Below, in pieces: positions 34,627-34,630 of a stretch of 34,630 bases of DNA. The notes beneath the pieces are model-generated. The model did not search any database and was not told where the DNA came from. It saw nothing but the letters and a program-made list of their open reading frames with translations. The DNA lies in the NCBI GenBank assembly GCA_947630235.1, contig CANRGN010000020.1:1-34630 (forward strand), read 5' to 3'. Made by a program: the position numbers and the translations under genes. Origin of the DNA: an uncultured Clostridia bacterium. Lineage in GTDB: Bacteria; Bacillota; Clostridia; TANB77; CAG-508. The stretch's first letter is position 1. Every line of letters starts with the position of its first letter.

Positions 34627-34630
34627 ATTT

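Noticed and set aside
1..34630. CRISPR arrays, tRNA and rRNA genes, complete insertion sequences
   Set aside because: No regularly spaced short repeats, cloverleaf genes or transposase frames were seen on either strand.

Overview
The window is AT-rich, about a quarter G+C by eye, and uses the standard stop codons: TGA ends real genes at 2455 and 18044, so this is not a Mollicutes code. Strong Shine-Dalgarno (SD) sites, TTGACA/TATAAT promoters, a SufCBD-SufS-SufU iron-sulfur system, an IscR-like Rrf2 regulator, AdhE and a heterodimeric ABC exporter point to a low-GC member of the Bacillota, most likely an uncultured anaerobic clostridium. The assignment rests on protein resemblance only.

Layout. 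1-511: AT-rich lead and the first of four long hairpin elements. 512-2733: a thioesterase and an IscR-like Rrf2 regulator, then a LytTR regulator with two small membrane proteins, closed by a terminator. 2889-3117: second hairpin element. 3333-6538: sufCBD. 6549-6882: a compact locus that looks like a type I toxin-antitoxin module of the par/fst layout, with a 29-codon minus-strand ORF facing a roughly 68-nt plus-strand RNA. 6982-9712: sufS, sufU, mnmA. 9776-11557: a GT4 glycosyltransferase. 11591-12121: two more hairpin elements, oppositely oriented. 12257-15633: adhE and an aminoglycoside-phosphotransferase-fold kinase. 15682-16477: a UMPH-1 type 5'-nucleotidase broken by one extra base. 16557-18044: FAD oxidoreductase fused to a Rieske domain. 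18192-26951: a duplicated cluster of very large transglutaminase-like proteins with a leucine-rich protein, the remnant of a second one, and a small protein of unknown function. 27122-31413: MarR regulator and two ABC half-transporters. 31575-34626: GT2 glycosyltransferase, a fragment of a histidine kinase, and a cardiolipin-synthase-like enzyme.

How the genes work together. SufBCD is the scaffold for Fe-S assembly; SufS and SufU supply sulfur, and MnmA uses cysteine-derived sulfur for tRNA 2-thiolation. Both suf transcription units carry a related CTACT...AGTA dyad at the promoter, and the IscR-like regulator at 944 is the natural candidate to bind it.

The most unusual content is (a) the four hairpin elements, which keep a fixed foot and a fixed core but have 41-58-bp arms that differ in sequence yet pair almost perfectly, with compensatory base changes between copies; (b) the par-like locus between sufD and sufS; and (c) the transglutaminase-like cluster, where one of three catalytic modules has lost its Cys and His.
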